Assembly (NCBI GenBank): GCA_019186985.1
Contig: JABARQ010000023.1
Location: forward strand, 1 to 64,000
Direction: 5' to 3'
Origin: Prosthecobacter sp.
GTDB taxonomy: Bacteria > Verrucomicrobiota > Verrucomicrobiia > Verrucomicrobiales > Verrucomicrobiaceae
Length of the DNA stretch: 64,000 nt
Each line of letters begins with the position of its first letter. Within the stretch, counting starts at the first letter, position 1. Shown in pieces: positions 23,863 through 32,559 of the stretch. A program made the translations under genes and the position numbers. Below the pieces are notes generated by a model that searched no databases, had not been told where the DNA came from, and was given only the letters and a program-made list of their open reading frames with translations.

Positions 23863-25314
23863 TCACGCCTCCGGCAGCTCGAAGCCGGCGGCGTATTCTT
23901 CTTCGCAAAGTTTGTTGGCCTCGGCGGCAAAGGGGCCGGTGAAACGGTTCGCCGCAGGGTCATAGTCGAGCCAGGGGCCGGCGATGATCGGCTGGGCCGT
24001 CGGGTCGATGCCGTTGGCGGCGAGGTTTCTGAGAAACTCCTCAAACAGGTCCTGCCCCATCCTGTCACCCTGCAGACGCTCCTGGATTTCAGCAGGCTTC
24101 ATCGACCGGCCAAGCCGGTAGGAGATGTTGGCCAGGTGCGACAGGCAGGCGGCGTGATGCCCGTGCCGGATGTGCAGCACGTCCTTCGTGTACTTTCCAG
24201 CCCGCACGCTCTCGATGAAGTTCTTCATGTGGTCCGGGCCGTTCTGGAAGTTGTCGAACTTGGTGATGGCCTTGCCCTCCTTGTCGTAGGCTTTCGACTC
24301 CGCCACATAACCGCCTTCACAATGGATGATGTTGCCGGTGCGGATGCCCTTGTAAGGCGGCTCGCCGCTCTTTGGATCCAGGTTCTTCGCAGGCAGGCCG
24401 AACTTGTCCATGATCAGCGGCACGGGCTCATACGGATGGAAGGCGATCTGGCAGTTGGCGCTCTGGCCGTCATCAACGTAGCCCCAGCGGTTGCCAAAAC
24501 TCATGACACGGGAGGGCAGCGTGTCCGGATCCCCCAGCGCCCAGCGTGCCACGTCATACTGGTGCGGCCCCTGGTTGCCGATGTCGCCACCTCCGTAAGG
24601 CCACTGCCAGTGCCAGTCATAATGGAACTGCTTGCGCAGGATGGGCAGCTCGGGACGTGGGGCGGACCAAAGCTTGTAATCCACGCTGGCCGGGGGCTGC
24701 TGCGGACCATCCACCTTGTCGATGCTTGGGCGCAGGCCGTGCACAAGCGCATGGGAAAGCTTCGGCCTGCCGATGTGGCCCTCCTTCACCCACTGCATCG
24801 CCGCCGCCCAGCCCAGGTCAGAGCGGCGCTGCATGCCGTGCTGGACGACCAGCCCCTTCGCTGCAGCACGCCCCGCCGCCGCCATGAGCTTCGCGCTTTC
24901 GATCAGGTTATGGCTCACCGGTTTCTCCACATAGACATGCTTGCCGTGCTGCAGAGCCGTCAGGGCGATGAGCACATGGCTGTGGTTCGGCGTGGCGATG
25001 GTTACCGCGTCCACCTCCTTGTCCGCACAGCATTCACGGAAGTCGCGGTAGGTCCGCGGCTTGATGCCCTGCTTCGCCAGCTCGCCCAGCTGCTTGTCGA
25101 TCACCTCCTGATCCACATCGCACAGGGCCACGAGCCGCACGCCCTTCTGTGCCAGCAGCTCCTTGATATGACCACGGCCACGGCCACGGAAGCCGATCAC
25201 GGCGACCCGGACATCCCCGTTCGCGCCCAGCGGCGCCGCCCAGGCGGGCAGCACGCCGGCTCCGGCAAGGGACGTGGCAAGGAAACGACGACGCGAGGTG
25301 GTGGCGGTGTTCAT
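23863..25314 (-). CDS. Tat-exported Gfo/Idh/MocA family oxidoreductase
   Basis: This 483-aa protein starts at ATG 25314 (MNTATTSRRRFLATSLAGAG) with a Tat motif (SRRRFLA). The nucleotide-binding fold begins with VRVAVIGFRGRGRGHIKELL, followed by LVALCDVDQEV and the family motif HVYVEKPVSHN, which carries the catalytic-region EKP. Exported members are common in Verrucomicrobia and Planctomycetes and are thought to act on sugars or sugar acids. The substrate cannot be read from the sequence. A 3' convergent partner is absent. Confidence 0.83.
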   Translation of the reverse strand: MNTATTSRRRFLATSLAGAGVLPAWAAPLGANGDVRVAVIGFRGRGRGHIKELLAQKGVRLVALCDVDQEVIDKQLGELAKQGIKPRTYRDFRECCADKEVDAVTIATPNHSHVLIALTALQHGKHVYVEKPVSHNLIESAKLMAAAGRAAAKGLVVQHGMQRRSDLGWAAAMQWVKEGHIGRPKLSHALVHGLRPSIDKVDGPQQPPASVDYKLWSAPRPELPILRKQFHYDWHWQWPYGGGDIGNQGPHQYDVARWALGDPDTLPSRVMSFGNRWGYVDDGQSANCQIAFHPYEPVPLIMDKFGLPAKNLDPKSGEPPYKGIRTGNIIHCEGGYVAESKAYDKEGKAITKFDNFQNGPDHMKNFIESVRAGKYTKDVLHIRHGHHAACLSHLANISYRLGRSMKPAEIQERLQGDRMGQDLFEEFLRNLAANGIDPTAQPIIAGPWLDYDPAANRFTGPFAAEANKLCEEEYAAGFELPEA

Positions 25315-25445
25315 GGCGCAGGGAATACGCCGCCGCCCGCCCGTTTCCTCCGCACCACCTAACAAAAAGCGATCCAAGCGGCGGACGCCCCGGGCGCTTC
25401 GGCCGGCATGCAGGCCGGCCCAGCCGGGTGGAATGCGCCCATGCC

Positions 25446-25482
25446 AGAAAAAAAGCACGACCCCGTTCGAGGTCGTGCTTCA
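25446..25482 (-). terminator. Rho-independent terminator of the RRM protein gene
   Basis: On the minus strand a 10-bp perfect stem (25480-25471 with 25462-25453, AAGCACGACC and GGTCGTGCTT) with an 8-nt loop is followed by a run of T residues. It lies about 40 bp after the RRM gene stop. Confidence 0.85.
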
Positions 25483-25517
25483 CAATTTCAAGGCTGCCAG
25501 AAACTGGCGGGCCGGGA

Positions 25518-25901
25518 TTACCAGCGGTCGTTGCCGCCGTCGCGGCCGCGGCCACCGCCGCCGCCGCCATAACCACCGCGGCCACCACCACCACCGCCGC
25601 CGTAGCCACCACGGCCGCCGCCGCCGCCACCACCACCGTAGGGGGCGCGTTCTTCCTTGGGACGGGCTTCATTGATCGCGAGGCGACGGCCCATGAATTC
25701 CTTGTCGTTCAGGCCCTTGATGGCCTCTTCCATGGCGGTGACGGAGTCCATGGTGACGAAGGCAAAGCCGCGCGGGCGGCCGGTGACACGGTCCATGGGA
25801 AGGAACAGGTCGGTCACGGAGCCATACTGCGAAAAGAGGTCGCGAAGGTCGGATTCAAGGGCGGCGAAGGGCAGGTTGCCCACATACATTTTGGTGTTCA
25901 T
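25518..25901 (-). CDS. Glycine-rich RRM RNA-binding protein
   Basis: This 127-aa protein has one RRM domain at residues 4-80 with RNP2 MYVGNL (5-10) and RNP1 RGFAFVTM (44-51). Residues 88-127 form an RGG-like glycine-rich tail ([12 protein letters not shown] repeats). Such small RRM proteins bind single-stranded RNA and in bacteria and cyanobacteria are often cold-inducible or regulate mRNA stability. The gene is monocistronic with its own strong terminator, which suggests high expression. It has a 300-bp upstream region that could be a regulatory leader. Confidence 0.88.
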   Translation of the reverse strand: MNTKMYVGNLPFAALESDLRDLFSQYGSVTDLFLPMDRVTGRPRGFAFVTMDSVTAMEEAIKGLNDKEFMGRRLAINEARPKEERAPYGGGGGGGGRGGYGGGGGGGRGGYGGGGGGRGRDGGNDRW

Positions 25902-26216
25902 AACTTAATCTAGCTTGGGTATCGACAACCCGTACGGGCAGAAAAGCTCCAGTCGCGGATTTCAGAACACCAAAGAATCCGGAGAGTCACCTGATGAACG
26001 GCTTTGTCTGGCCTGCAGCAGGTTGACCGGTATTACATGGCCCTGTTTGGGCCTCTTCACAAGTGTTGTTTTTGTCACGCAGGGCCGCCCGGCCACGGAA
26101 ACGTCCGTCTTCATCTGTCCAGAGGGACGCCTGGCAGGGGCGGCGCCGGTGTGTTCAGCAGGCTTGGCGGACGCTGAACCGGAAGGGCCGGCGCGCCAGA
26201 AAAAGAACCGCACTGC
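25902..26216. other. Intergenic region upstream of the RRM gene
   Basis: No gene is seen in this 315-bp stretch. The part next to the RRM gene probably holds its promoter and a 5' leader. I did not recognise a named RNA thermometer or riboswitch. Confidence 0.35.
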
Positions 26217-27017
26217 TCACGGTCTCGCGGCCTTTTTCACGGCATCCCAGGCGGCATCCATCTCCTCCAGGCTGAGGCCCGGATCCCCCAGCCTGCGCTC
26301 CCCGGCGTTCAGGCGCTCCTCCATGGCGTGGAAACGCTGAACAAACTTTTCGTTCGCCGCAGCCAGGGCCGGCTCGGACTCCACGCCCAGCTTGCGGGCC
26401 AGGTTGACGACGCTGAAGAGCAGGTCGCCCAGCTCCTCCTCCACCGCCTTCGGGCTGCCCTGTGCCAGGGCCTCCTCAAGTTCAGCGACCTCCTCCCGCA
26501 GCTTGCCAAAAACGGGAGCCACGTCCGGCCAGTCGAACCCAACCCGTGCCGCCTTTTTCTGCAGCTTCTGCGCCCGCATGAGGGCCGGCAGCCCTGCGCC
26601 AACCCCGTGCAGGTGCCCCTCCTTATGCGTGCCTTTTTCCTGCCGCTTGATGGCGTCCCACTGGGTGAGCACGGCTTCCGAATTGTCAGCGCTGGCCTCG
26701 CCAAAGACATGCGGATGACGGCGGATCAGCTTCTCGGACAGTCCATGCGCCATCCTGTCGATGTCAAAGGTGCCGGTCTCGCTGGCGATCTCCGCATGCA
26801 GGACCGGCTGAAGCAGCAGGTCGCCCAGCTCCTCGCAGATCAGGGCGGGATCGCCGCTCTTGATGGCGTCCACCACCTCATAGGCCTCCTCCAGCACATG
26901 GGGGATCAGGGATTCATGGGTCTGCTCACGGTCCCAGGGACAGCCGCCCGGGGCGCGCAGACGGTGCACGATGTAACGGAGACGGGTCAGGCCGTCGGGG
27001 TGGTCAAGGCTGCTCAT
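26217..27017 (-). CDS. mazG: Nucleoside triphosphate pyrophosphohydrolase MazG
   Basis: This is a 266-aa protein starting at ATG 27017 (MSSLDHPDGLTRLRYIVHRL). It hydrolyses nucleoside triphosphates to monophosphates and pyrophosphate, which cleans the nucleotide pool and affects ppGpp levels. Two MazG domains are present. The N-terminal one has CPWDREQTHESLIPHVLEEA and EELGDLLLQ, giving the EExxE-type metal site. The C-terminal one has VEEELGDLLFSVVNLAR. The length matches classical MazG. It is divergent from trxA, with 134 bp between the starts. Confidence 0.92.
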   Translation of the reverse strand: MSSLDHPDGLTRLRYIVHRLRAPGGCPWDREQTHESLIPHVLEEAYEVVDAIKSGDPALICEELGDLLLQPVLHAEIASETGTFDIDRMAHGLSEKLIRRHPHVFGEASADNSEAVLTQWDAIKRQEKGTHKEGHLHGVGAGLPALMRAQKLQKKAARVGFDWPDVAPVFGKLREEVAELEEALAQGSPKAVEEELGDLLFSVVNLARKLGVESEPALAAANEKFVQRFHAMEERLNAGERRLGDPGLSLEEMDAAWDAVKKAARP

Positions 27018-27151
27018 GGCCCCTGCGCTAGCGCGAAAAACCGGGGCTGGCATGGAAAAAGTTTGCGCCGCCCGCCGCCGTGCCTACCGACTCCCCTGCC
27101 TCCTTTTCCGCCGCATCTGCGTAATCCATTCATCCATCCACCCACACCTCC

Positions 27152-27481
27152 ATGGCCTCCGACCTTGTCCTGAACCTGAACGAATCCAACTTTGACGCCG
27201 AAATCTCCGCCGCCACCGTCCCCGTGATCGTGGATTTCTGGGCGGAATGGTGCGGTCCCTGCCGCATGCTCGGCCCCGTGCTCGACCAGCTGGCCGAGGA
27301 AAAGGCCGGCGCCGTGAAGGTCGCCAAGGTCAACGTCGATGAAAATCCCGGCCTGGCCCAGAAGTTCAACGTCCGCTCCATCCCCATGCTGCTCTTCATC
27401 AAGGGCGGCGAGGTCCGCGAGACCGTGGTGGGCGTGCAGTCCAAGGGGGCGCTGGCCGCCAAGCTCGACGCCCTGGCCTGA
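27152..27481 (+). CDS. trxA: Thioredoxin
   Basis: This 109-aa protein has the redox motif WCGPC at residues 33-37, the buried Asp in VDFWAEWCG, and the cis-Pro in SIPML. It is a general cytoplasmic disulfide reductase with normal length and no signal peptide. The start at ATG 27152 lacks a clear Shine-Dalgarno site, as for many genes here. A strong terminator follows. Confidence 0.95.
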   Translation: MASDLVLNLNESNFDAEISAATVPVIVDFWAEWCGPCRMLGPVLDQLAEEKAGAVKVAKVNVDENPGLAQKFNVRSIPMLLFIKGGEVRETVVGVQSKGALAAKLDALA

Positions 27482-27504
27482 TCCACTGCATTCACCTCAT
27501 CCTC

Positions 27505-27540
27505 CAAGGGTGGTCCGGAGCCTCCGGATCACCCTTTTTG
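27505..27540 (+). terminator. Rho-independent terminator after trxA
   Basis: A 14-bp stem (27506-27519 with 27523-27536, one G-T pair) with a 3-nt loop runs into a short T tract, 24 bp after the trxA stop. It also lies just before the convergent antiporter gene end. Confidence 0.8.
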
Positions 27541-27551
27541 TTGGGCACCGG

Positions 27552-29243
27552 TCAGCCCTGCATCACCAGCGCCTGTTCGACGATGGACCGGCCGGCCTCC
27601 AGCTCGTCATTGACCACGGCCGTGGCGCCCAGGCGCTTCAGACGTTCGACATCGGAGGCGAAGCGGGCGCGGGCCAGGATGGCGATGTCCTGGCGCAGGT
27701 GCCGGACGATGGCGATGCCCTCGGCGATGACCGGCGCGTCCGGAAAGGTGAAGGCCACCAGGCGTGCCTCGCGCAGGCGGGAAAGCTCCCAGGTCTCCTC
27801 ATGCGCGGCATCGGCGAAGAGCACCGGCTGGCCCTGGCGTTTCAAGGTGCGCACGGTGTCCGCGTTCAGGTCGATGACCAGCGTGGCGATGCCCTGGTCC
27901 TGGAGCGACTTGTTCAGCTTTTCGCCCACCGGCCCGTGTCCGACGATGATGGCATGGTCCGACATGCCCTTGATGCGCTGGCTGAGGATGCCCGCATCAG
28001 GCAGCCTCGGCCGACGCCTGCCCCAGCCGCGCCTTTCCAGCCAGCCGCCCAGGGGCTCCCCGGCGCGCATCAAGGCCGGCAGCAGGCCCATGCTCAGGGC
28101 CGACGCGGCAATCAGCACCTGCTGGACGTCCGCACCCCACAGTTCCCCCGAGCCCGCCTTCTGGAGCAGCACCAGCGAGAACTCGCCCGCGCTGCTCAGG
28201 CCCAGGCCCGCCATCAACGCCTGACGGTGAACCAGCCCCATCCGGCGCGCGATGAAGGTGATCAGAAAGGACTTCACGATCATCAGCGAAACCGTCAGCA
28301 GCAGCACCGAAGGCCAGTGCAGGAAAGCCATGCGTACATCGACCATCAGGCCGACGGACACAAAGAAGAGCGTCAGGAACAGGTCCTTGATCGGCATGAC
28401 GTCGGCCAGGATGCGCGGCTTGTAGATGGACTCGCTGACCGCCAGCCCGGCCACGAAGGCCCCCAGCGCCAGCCCCAGGTGCAGCATGCCGCCGAGGAAG
28501 GCCAGGCCGATGCAGCAGCCGACCACGCTCAGCGTGAAAAGCTCACGGTTGCGGGTGCGGGTGACGGCGTAGAGCAGCGCCGGAATCACCCAGCGGGCGC
28601 AGACGCCGGCCAGCAGCACAAACAGGCCGCCGCGCCAGGCCAGTGAACCAACGCGGGCCAGCATCGACACCTTTTCATCCCCCGGCTGGGGCAGCAGCAG
28701 CGGCAGCACGAGGAAGAACACGATGATGAACAGGTCCTGGAAAATGGCCACCGCCAGGGCCATGCGCGCCCCGGGGCTGCCTTCCTGCCCCAGGTCCTGG
28801 AACGACTTCAGGCTGACCGCCGTGGAGCTCATCGCCATCGCCACCGCCACCAGCACCACCGCCGTGCCGGACAGGCCCGCCGCCAGGGCCCCGGCAGCCG
28901 CCGCGCCCATGCAGCCCGCCATCTGCCAGCCACCGCCCACAAAGGCCAGGCGCCGGACATATTTCAGGTCGCTCAACGAGAACTCCAGCCCCAGCGTAAA
29001 CATCAGCAGCATGACGCCGAACTCCGACATCTGCGCGATGCCCGAGTGCATGGAGCCGCCGCCCAGCAGCTCAATCACCCCGCTGTTGGCAATCACCACG
29101 CCACAGAGGAAATAACCGGCGAGCAGCGACTGCTGAAGCCGCAGCAGCAGCAGGGAGATCAGCACCACGCCCACCAGCATCAGCGCCAGCAGGATGAACA
29201 GGGGTGGCAGATCGGCGGCGGCAAGCATCATCCCATCCGCCAT
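27552..29243 (-). CDS. CPA2-family cation:proton antiporter with TrkA-N domain (KefB-like)
   Basis: About 563 aa, starting at one of several in-frame Met codons (29282, 29243 or 29231). ATG 29243 is chosen because the membrane domain follows soon after. The N-terminal ~390 aa form a Na+/H+ exchanger domain with about 12 hydrophobic segments and the motif GVMLLMFTLGLEFSLSDL. The C-terminal domain (HAIIVGHGPVGEKLNKSL) is a TrkA-N nucleotide-binding fold with GHGPVG. Such proteins move K+ or Na+ against H+ in osmotic or electrophile stress. It is divergent from a sulfatase gene. Confidence 0.85.
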   Translation of the reverse strand: MADGMMLAAADLPPLFILLALMLVGVVLISLLLLRLQQSLLAGYFLCGVVIANSGVIELLGGGSMHSGIAQMSEFGVMLLMFTLGLEFSLSDLKYVRRLAFVGGGWQMAGCMGAAAAGALAAGLSGTAVVLVAVAMAMSSTAVSLKSFQDLGQEGSPGARMALAVAIFQDLFIIVFFLVLPLLLPQPGDEKVSMLARVGSLAWRGGLFVLLAGVCARWVIPALLYAVTRTRNRELFTLSVVGCCIGLAFLGGMLHLGLALGAFVAGLAVSESIYKPRILADVMPIKDLFLTLFFVSVGLMVDVRMAFLHWPSVLLLTVSLMIVKSFLITFIARRMGLVHRQALMAGLGLSSAGEFSLVLLQKAGSGELWGADVQQVLIAASALSMGLLPALMRAGEPLGGWLERRGWGRRRPRLPDAGILSQRIKGMSDHAIIVGHGPVGEKLNKSLQDQGIATLVIDLNADTVRTLKRQGQPVLFADAAHEETWELSRLREARLVAFTFPDAPVIAEGIAIVRHLRQDIAILARARFASDVERLKRLGATAVVNDELEAGRSIVEQALVMQG

Positions 29244-29347
29244 AAATGCTCGATGACGCATGTGCAATCCCGGTGTTGGCACGAAGGCCGCGCCAGTTCG
29301 AAATGAGAAAAAAGACCCGGCCTGAAGCAGCCGTTCCAGAAGGCATC

Positions 29348-30676
29348 ATGCGCCATTTCCTTTTCGGCACCTTCCTCCTCGGCCTGCTCAGCCCCGCCTC
29401 TGCCAAGGCCCCGAACTTCCTCCTCATCCTCGCCGACGACCATGGCTATGGCGACGTCTCGGCTTATCACGAATCCGATGTCAGGACGCCGAACATCGAC
29501 GGCATCGGCAGGAACGGCCTGCTCTTCACCTCCATGCGCGCCAACTGCACGGTCTGCTCACCCTCACGCGCGGCGCTGCTGACCGGACGCTATCCGGACC
29601 GGGTCGGCGTGCCCGGAGTGATCCGCACCCAGCCGGAAAATTCCTGGGGCTGGTTCGCGCCGGGCGTTCCGACGCTTGCCGACGAACTCAGAAAAGGCGG
29701 CTACCACACCGGCATCGTCGGCAAATGGCACCTGGGCCTCGAATCCCCCAACACGCCTAACGAAAGGGGCTTCGATCATTTCCACGGCTTCCTGGGCGAC
29801 ATGATGGACAGCTACACGACCCACCTCCGCCATGGTCAGAACTACATGCGGCTTAACCGGGAGCCCGTCACGCCCGAGGGCCATGCCACGGAGATCTTCA
29901 CCACCTGGGCCTCGGACTATGTCAAGGAACGCGCCCAGGCCGGGCGGCCCTTCTTTCTCTACCTGGCCTACAACGCCCCGCATTTCCCCATCGAACCTCC
30001 GGCTGAATGGCTGGCGAAGGTGAATGCCCGGCGGCCTGACCTGGAGGAAAAGCGCGCCATGAACGTGGCCTTCGTCGAACATCTTGACCACTGCATCGGC
30101 CAGGTGCTCGCCACGCTGAAGGAGACCGGTTTGGAAAAGGACACCCTGGTCGTCTTCAGCGCCGACAACGGCGGCTCACTGCCCCATGCCCAGAACAACG
30201 ATCCCTGGCGCGGCGGCAAGCAGGACCACTATGACGGCGGTCTGCGCGTGCCCTTCCTGATGCGCTGGCCGGCCGTGATCAAGCCCGGCGGGCGCAGCAA
30301 TTACCAGGGACTGAACTTCGACCTCATGCCCACCTTTCTCGAACTCGCCGGCCTCAGCCCCTCGCCTGAGCTGGATGCCGTCAGCCTCGCTCCCATCCTC
30401 AGGGGCGGTGAAGTCACCACGCCGCGCGACCTCTATTTTGTCAGGCGTGAAGGCGGACCCGCCCATGGCGGCAAAAGCTATGAAGCCGTCATCCGCAGCG
30501 ACTGGAAGCTCATGCAGAACGACCCCTACAGCCCGCTCGAGCTCTACAACCTGAAACACGATCCACAGGAAAGGACCAACCTGGCAGGCAAGGCTCCGAA
30601 GATCTTCAACGAGCTGTCCACAGCACTGCGCCATCATGTCCAGCAGGGAGGCCGGACACCCTGGCAGAAGCCCTGA
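29348..30676 (+). CDS. Secreted sulfatase
   Basis: This 442-aa protein starts at ATG 29348 with a signal peptide (MRHFLFGTFLLGLLSPASA). The metal site appears in LLILADDHGYGD. The formylglycine signature CSPSRAALLTGRYP carries the Cys of CxPxR, which is converted to formylglycine and is the catalytic residue. The later motifs GKWHLG, the KQ-like part of GKQDHYDGGLRVP and FSADNGG are typical of type I sulfatases. It would release sulfate from polysaccharides or other sulfate esters. Sulfatases are abundant in Verrucomicrobia that degrade sulfated glycans. Confidence 0.92.
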   Translation: MRHFLFGTFLLGLLSPASAKAPNFLLILADDHGYGDVSAYHESDVRTPNIDGIGRNGLLFTSMRANCTVCSPSRAALLTGRYPDRVGVPGVIRTQPENSWGWFAPGVPTLADELRKGGYHTGIVGKWHLGLESPNTPNERGFDHFHGFLGDMMDSYTTHLRHGQNYMRLNREPVTPEGHATEIFTTWASDYVKERAQAGRPFFLYLAYNAPHFPIEPPAEWLAKVNARRPDLEEKRAMNVAFVEHLDHCIGQVLATLKETGLEKDTLVVFSADNGGSLPHAQNNDPWRGGKQDHYDGGLRVPFLMRWPAVIKPGGRSNYQGLNFDLMPTFLELAGLSPSPELDAVSLAPILRGGEVTTPRDLYFVRREGGPAHGGKSYEAVIRSDWKLMQNDPYSPLELYNLKHDPQERTNLAGKAPKIFNELSTALRHHVQQGGRTPWQKP

Positions 30677-30687
30677 CGCCAGGGCTT
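30668..30687. terminator. Hairpin between convergent genes
   Basis: Perfect 8-bp arms (30668-30675 and 30680-30687, AAGCCCTG and CAGGGCTT) overlap the stop codons of the sulfatase gene and the convergent next gene. There is no clear T tract. It may act as a bidirectional terminator. Confidence 0.4.
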
Positions 30688-31360
30688 AGCGGAAAAGCTC
30701 GCGAAAGAAGCCCTTTGTCTCCGTGCGGGCTCGGTCAGTCCAGTTCCAGGCCTTGCGCGCCGCCTTCTTCACCGCCTTGGCGGCACGTTCGCCCTCGCCT
30801 TCCGCCGCAGGCGGCACCGTGCCGGTGAAACGCGGTGTCCAGTCCTGGAAGATCAGCGCCCCGGACTCTCCGGAAACCACGCAGAAACCGCACTCGTGAC
30901 CGGTTTCATCCTTGAGGGCCAGCCCCCACTCAGGAGCGCCGGTGACGGCGTTTGCGGCGAGCTGATAGTCCACGCTGACAAAGGTGACCTGAGCCAGCGC
31001 CGCCGCACGGGCCGCAGCCTGACGGGCTTCGGCACTTCGCACCTGCAGCCTGGCAAACTCCAGGCTGCGCGGCGGCGCGGGGGAAAGGATGCGCTCACCC
31101 GCCCCTGCCGCCAGCGCCTTCCACTGCCCGCCCTCCATCTTCACGGAGATGCGCAGCTGTGCCTCCGCACGGAAGGCATCGCGGGCATACACCGACCACT
31201 CCACAGGCTCCGCCGTGGTGCCTGTGCCCTTCAGCAGCAGCACCTCCCGGGCCACGGCCTGGCCAAAGCTGGCGGACACCGCCTGTGAGATTTCAGGATT
31301 GGCGTGAAGCAGGGAGGCAAGTCCAAGCACAGGCAGCAGAAGCAGGAGGCGCGTCTTCAT
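30686..31360 (-). CDS. Secreted protein of unknown function
   Basis: This is a 224-aa protein with an N-terminal signal peptide (MKTRLLLLLPVLGLASLLHA). The mature part contains a beta-rich segment (VTFVSVDYQLAANAV, then GHECGFCVVSGESGALIFQD) that could be a small PepSY-like or similar periplasmic fold. The last ~45 residues are basic and helical (AAKAVKKAARKAWNWTDRA). I do not recognise the family. It stands alone, convergent with the sulfatase. Confidence 0.55.
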   Translation of the reverse strand: MKTRLLLLLPVLGLASLLHANPEISQAVSASFGQAVAREVLLLKGTGTTAEPVEWSVYARDAFRAEAQLRISVKMEGGQWKALAAGAGERILSPAPPRSLEFARLQVRSAEARQAAARAAALAQVTFVSVDYQLAANAVTGAPEWGLALKDETGHECGFCVVSGESGALIFQDWTPRFTGTVPPAAEGEGERAAKAVKKAARKAWNWTDRARTETKGFFRELFR

Positions 31361-31493
31361 AGGGGGATGGCCTCATGATGGAAAAGCGACGCCATGCTGG
31401 CAAGAAGGCTTTTCGACACCGTCGCACCGCCCGACGGCTTGATGAATCAATCCAGGGTTGTGCGGCATGTCCTGTGCTGCATGATGAACCGCC

Positions 31494-32543
31494 ATGCCTC
31501 CTTCAGAAGCCACCCTCTCCCTCCTCGGCAGCGAAGTCGCCCTTCCCAGGATCGACCGCGCCCTCCAGGAAATCTGGTCGGCTGACGAGGCCAAGACCCG
31601 GGCCTCGCTCATCAACTTCGCCATCTATTCCGAAGACCCGGACGGCATCGCCAGCAACAACGAACACCTCGCCAGGATCACCTCCGACCACTCCTGCCGT
31701 GCCCTGCTCATCACCTGCGTGCCGGATTCCAGCCCGCAGCGTGCCCGGGCCTGGATCAACGCCCTCTGCCGCCCCTACCAGGGAAAGCAGGTCGTCTGCA
31801 GCGAGCAGATCAGCTTCCTGCTGGAAGGCGGCGGCTCCGCCCAGGTTCAGAACGTCGTCTTCGGCCACCTCGACTCCGACCTGCCCCTCTTCATCTGGTG
31901 GCAGGGGGCGCTGACCCGGAATTTCGAGGAACGACTCTACTCACGCATCCACACCCTCATCGTCGACAGCAGCGCCTGGAAGAATCCACAGGACGAGCTG
32001 GCGGGGCTGCTCGCCGCACGCAACGCCGCCGCCTTCGACGTGCGCGACCTGAGCTGGACACGCAGCCACTTTTTGCGCACGGCCCTTGCCAGCGCCTTCC
32101 AGGATGCCAAGGCCCTCGAACATCTGCCCCAGCTCTCCCTGGTCGAGATCACGCACGCGCCGGGCCAGCGCTGCTCCGCGCTGCTTCTGGCGGGCTGGAT
32201 CTCCCAGCGTCTCGGCACCGCTCTCGATGAAGCCGTCGCAGGCCTGGTCTTCCGCAAGCAGGACGGCTCCACGATCCGCTTCCTCCTGAACGAATCCTCC
32301 TCCGCATGCGCCCTCTCCCGCCTGCGCCTCAGCGCCCCGTGCCTGGAGCTGATCGTCAGGCGCGAAGGCGGCTCGGCCTATGTCCACACCAGCGTCGTCT
32401 GCGAAGGCCACAGCCATGAGGAGATGCTGCCTGCGGACGTGGTCAGCGATGCCGAGCTGATCAGCGAGCAGCTCGGCCGTGCCGGAGGCAACACGCACTT
32501 CCGCGCCGCCCTGCCCCTGCTCGGCAGGATGCTCGGCCGCTGA
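31494..32543 (+). CDS. opcA: OpcA family glucose-6-phosphate dehydrogenase assembly protein
   Basis: This 349-aa protein starts at ATG 31494. It matches OpcA-type proteins, with RASLINFAIYS near residue 37, SDHSCRALLI, LPLFIWWQG, HTLIVDSSAW and DLSWTRSHFLR, which resemble conserved blocks of the family. In cyanobacteria and actinobacteria OpcA binds Zwf and promotes its assembly and activity. The zwf gene is at 20060-21604 in this window, so the pair is present but unlinked by about 10 kb. Convergent with the PVC cytochrome gene. Confidence 0.75.
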   Translation: MPPSEATLSLLGSEVALPRIDRALQEIWSADEAKTRASLINFAIYSEDPDGIASNNEHLARITSDHSCRALLITCVPDSSPQRARAWINALCRPYQGKQVVCSEQISFLLEGGGSAQVQNVVFGHLDSDLPLFIWWQGALTRNFEERLYSRIHTLIVDSSAWKNPQDELAGLLAARNAAAFDVRDLSWTRSHFLRTALASAFQDAKALEHLPQLSLVEITHAPGQRCSALLLAGWISQRLGTALDEAVAGLVFRKQDGSTIRFLLNESSSACALSRLRLSAPCLELIVRREGGSAYVHTSVVCEGHSHEEMLPADVVSDAELISEQLGRAGGNTHFRAALPLLGRMLGR

Positions 32544-32559
32544 ACGACGGGCCGCCGCC

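Noticed and set aside
25518-25620. GGN repeats as a CRISPR or other repeat array
   Set aside because: They code the Gly-rich tail of the RRM protein and have no spacer structure.
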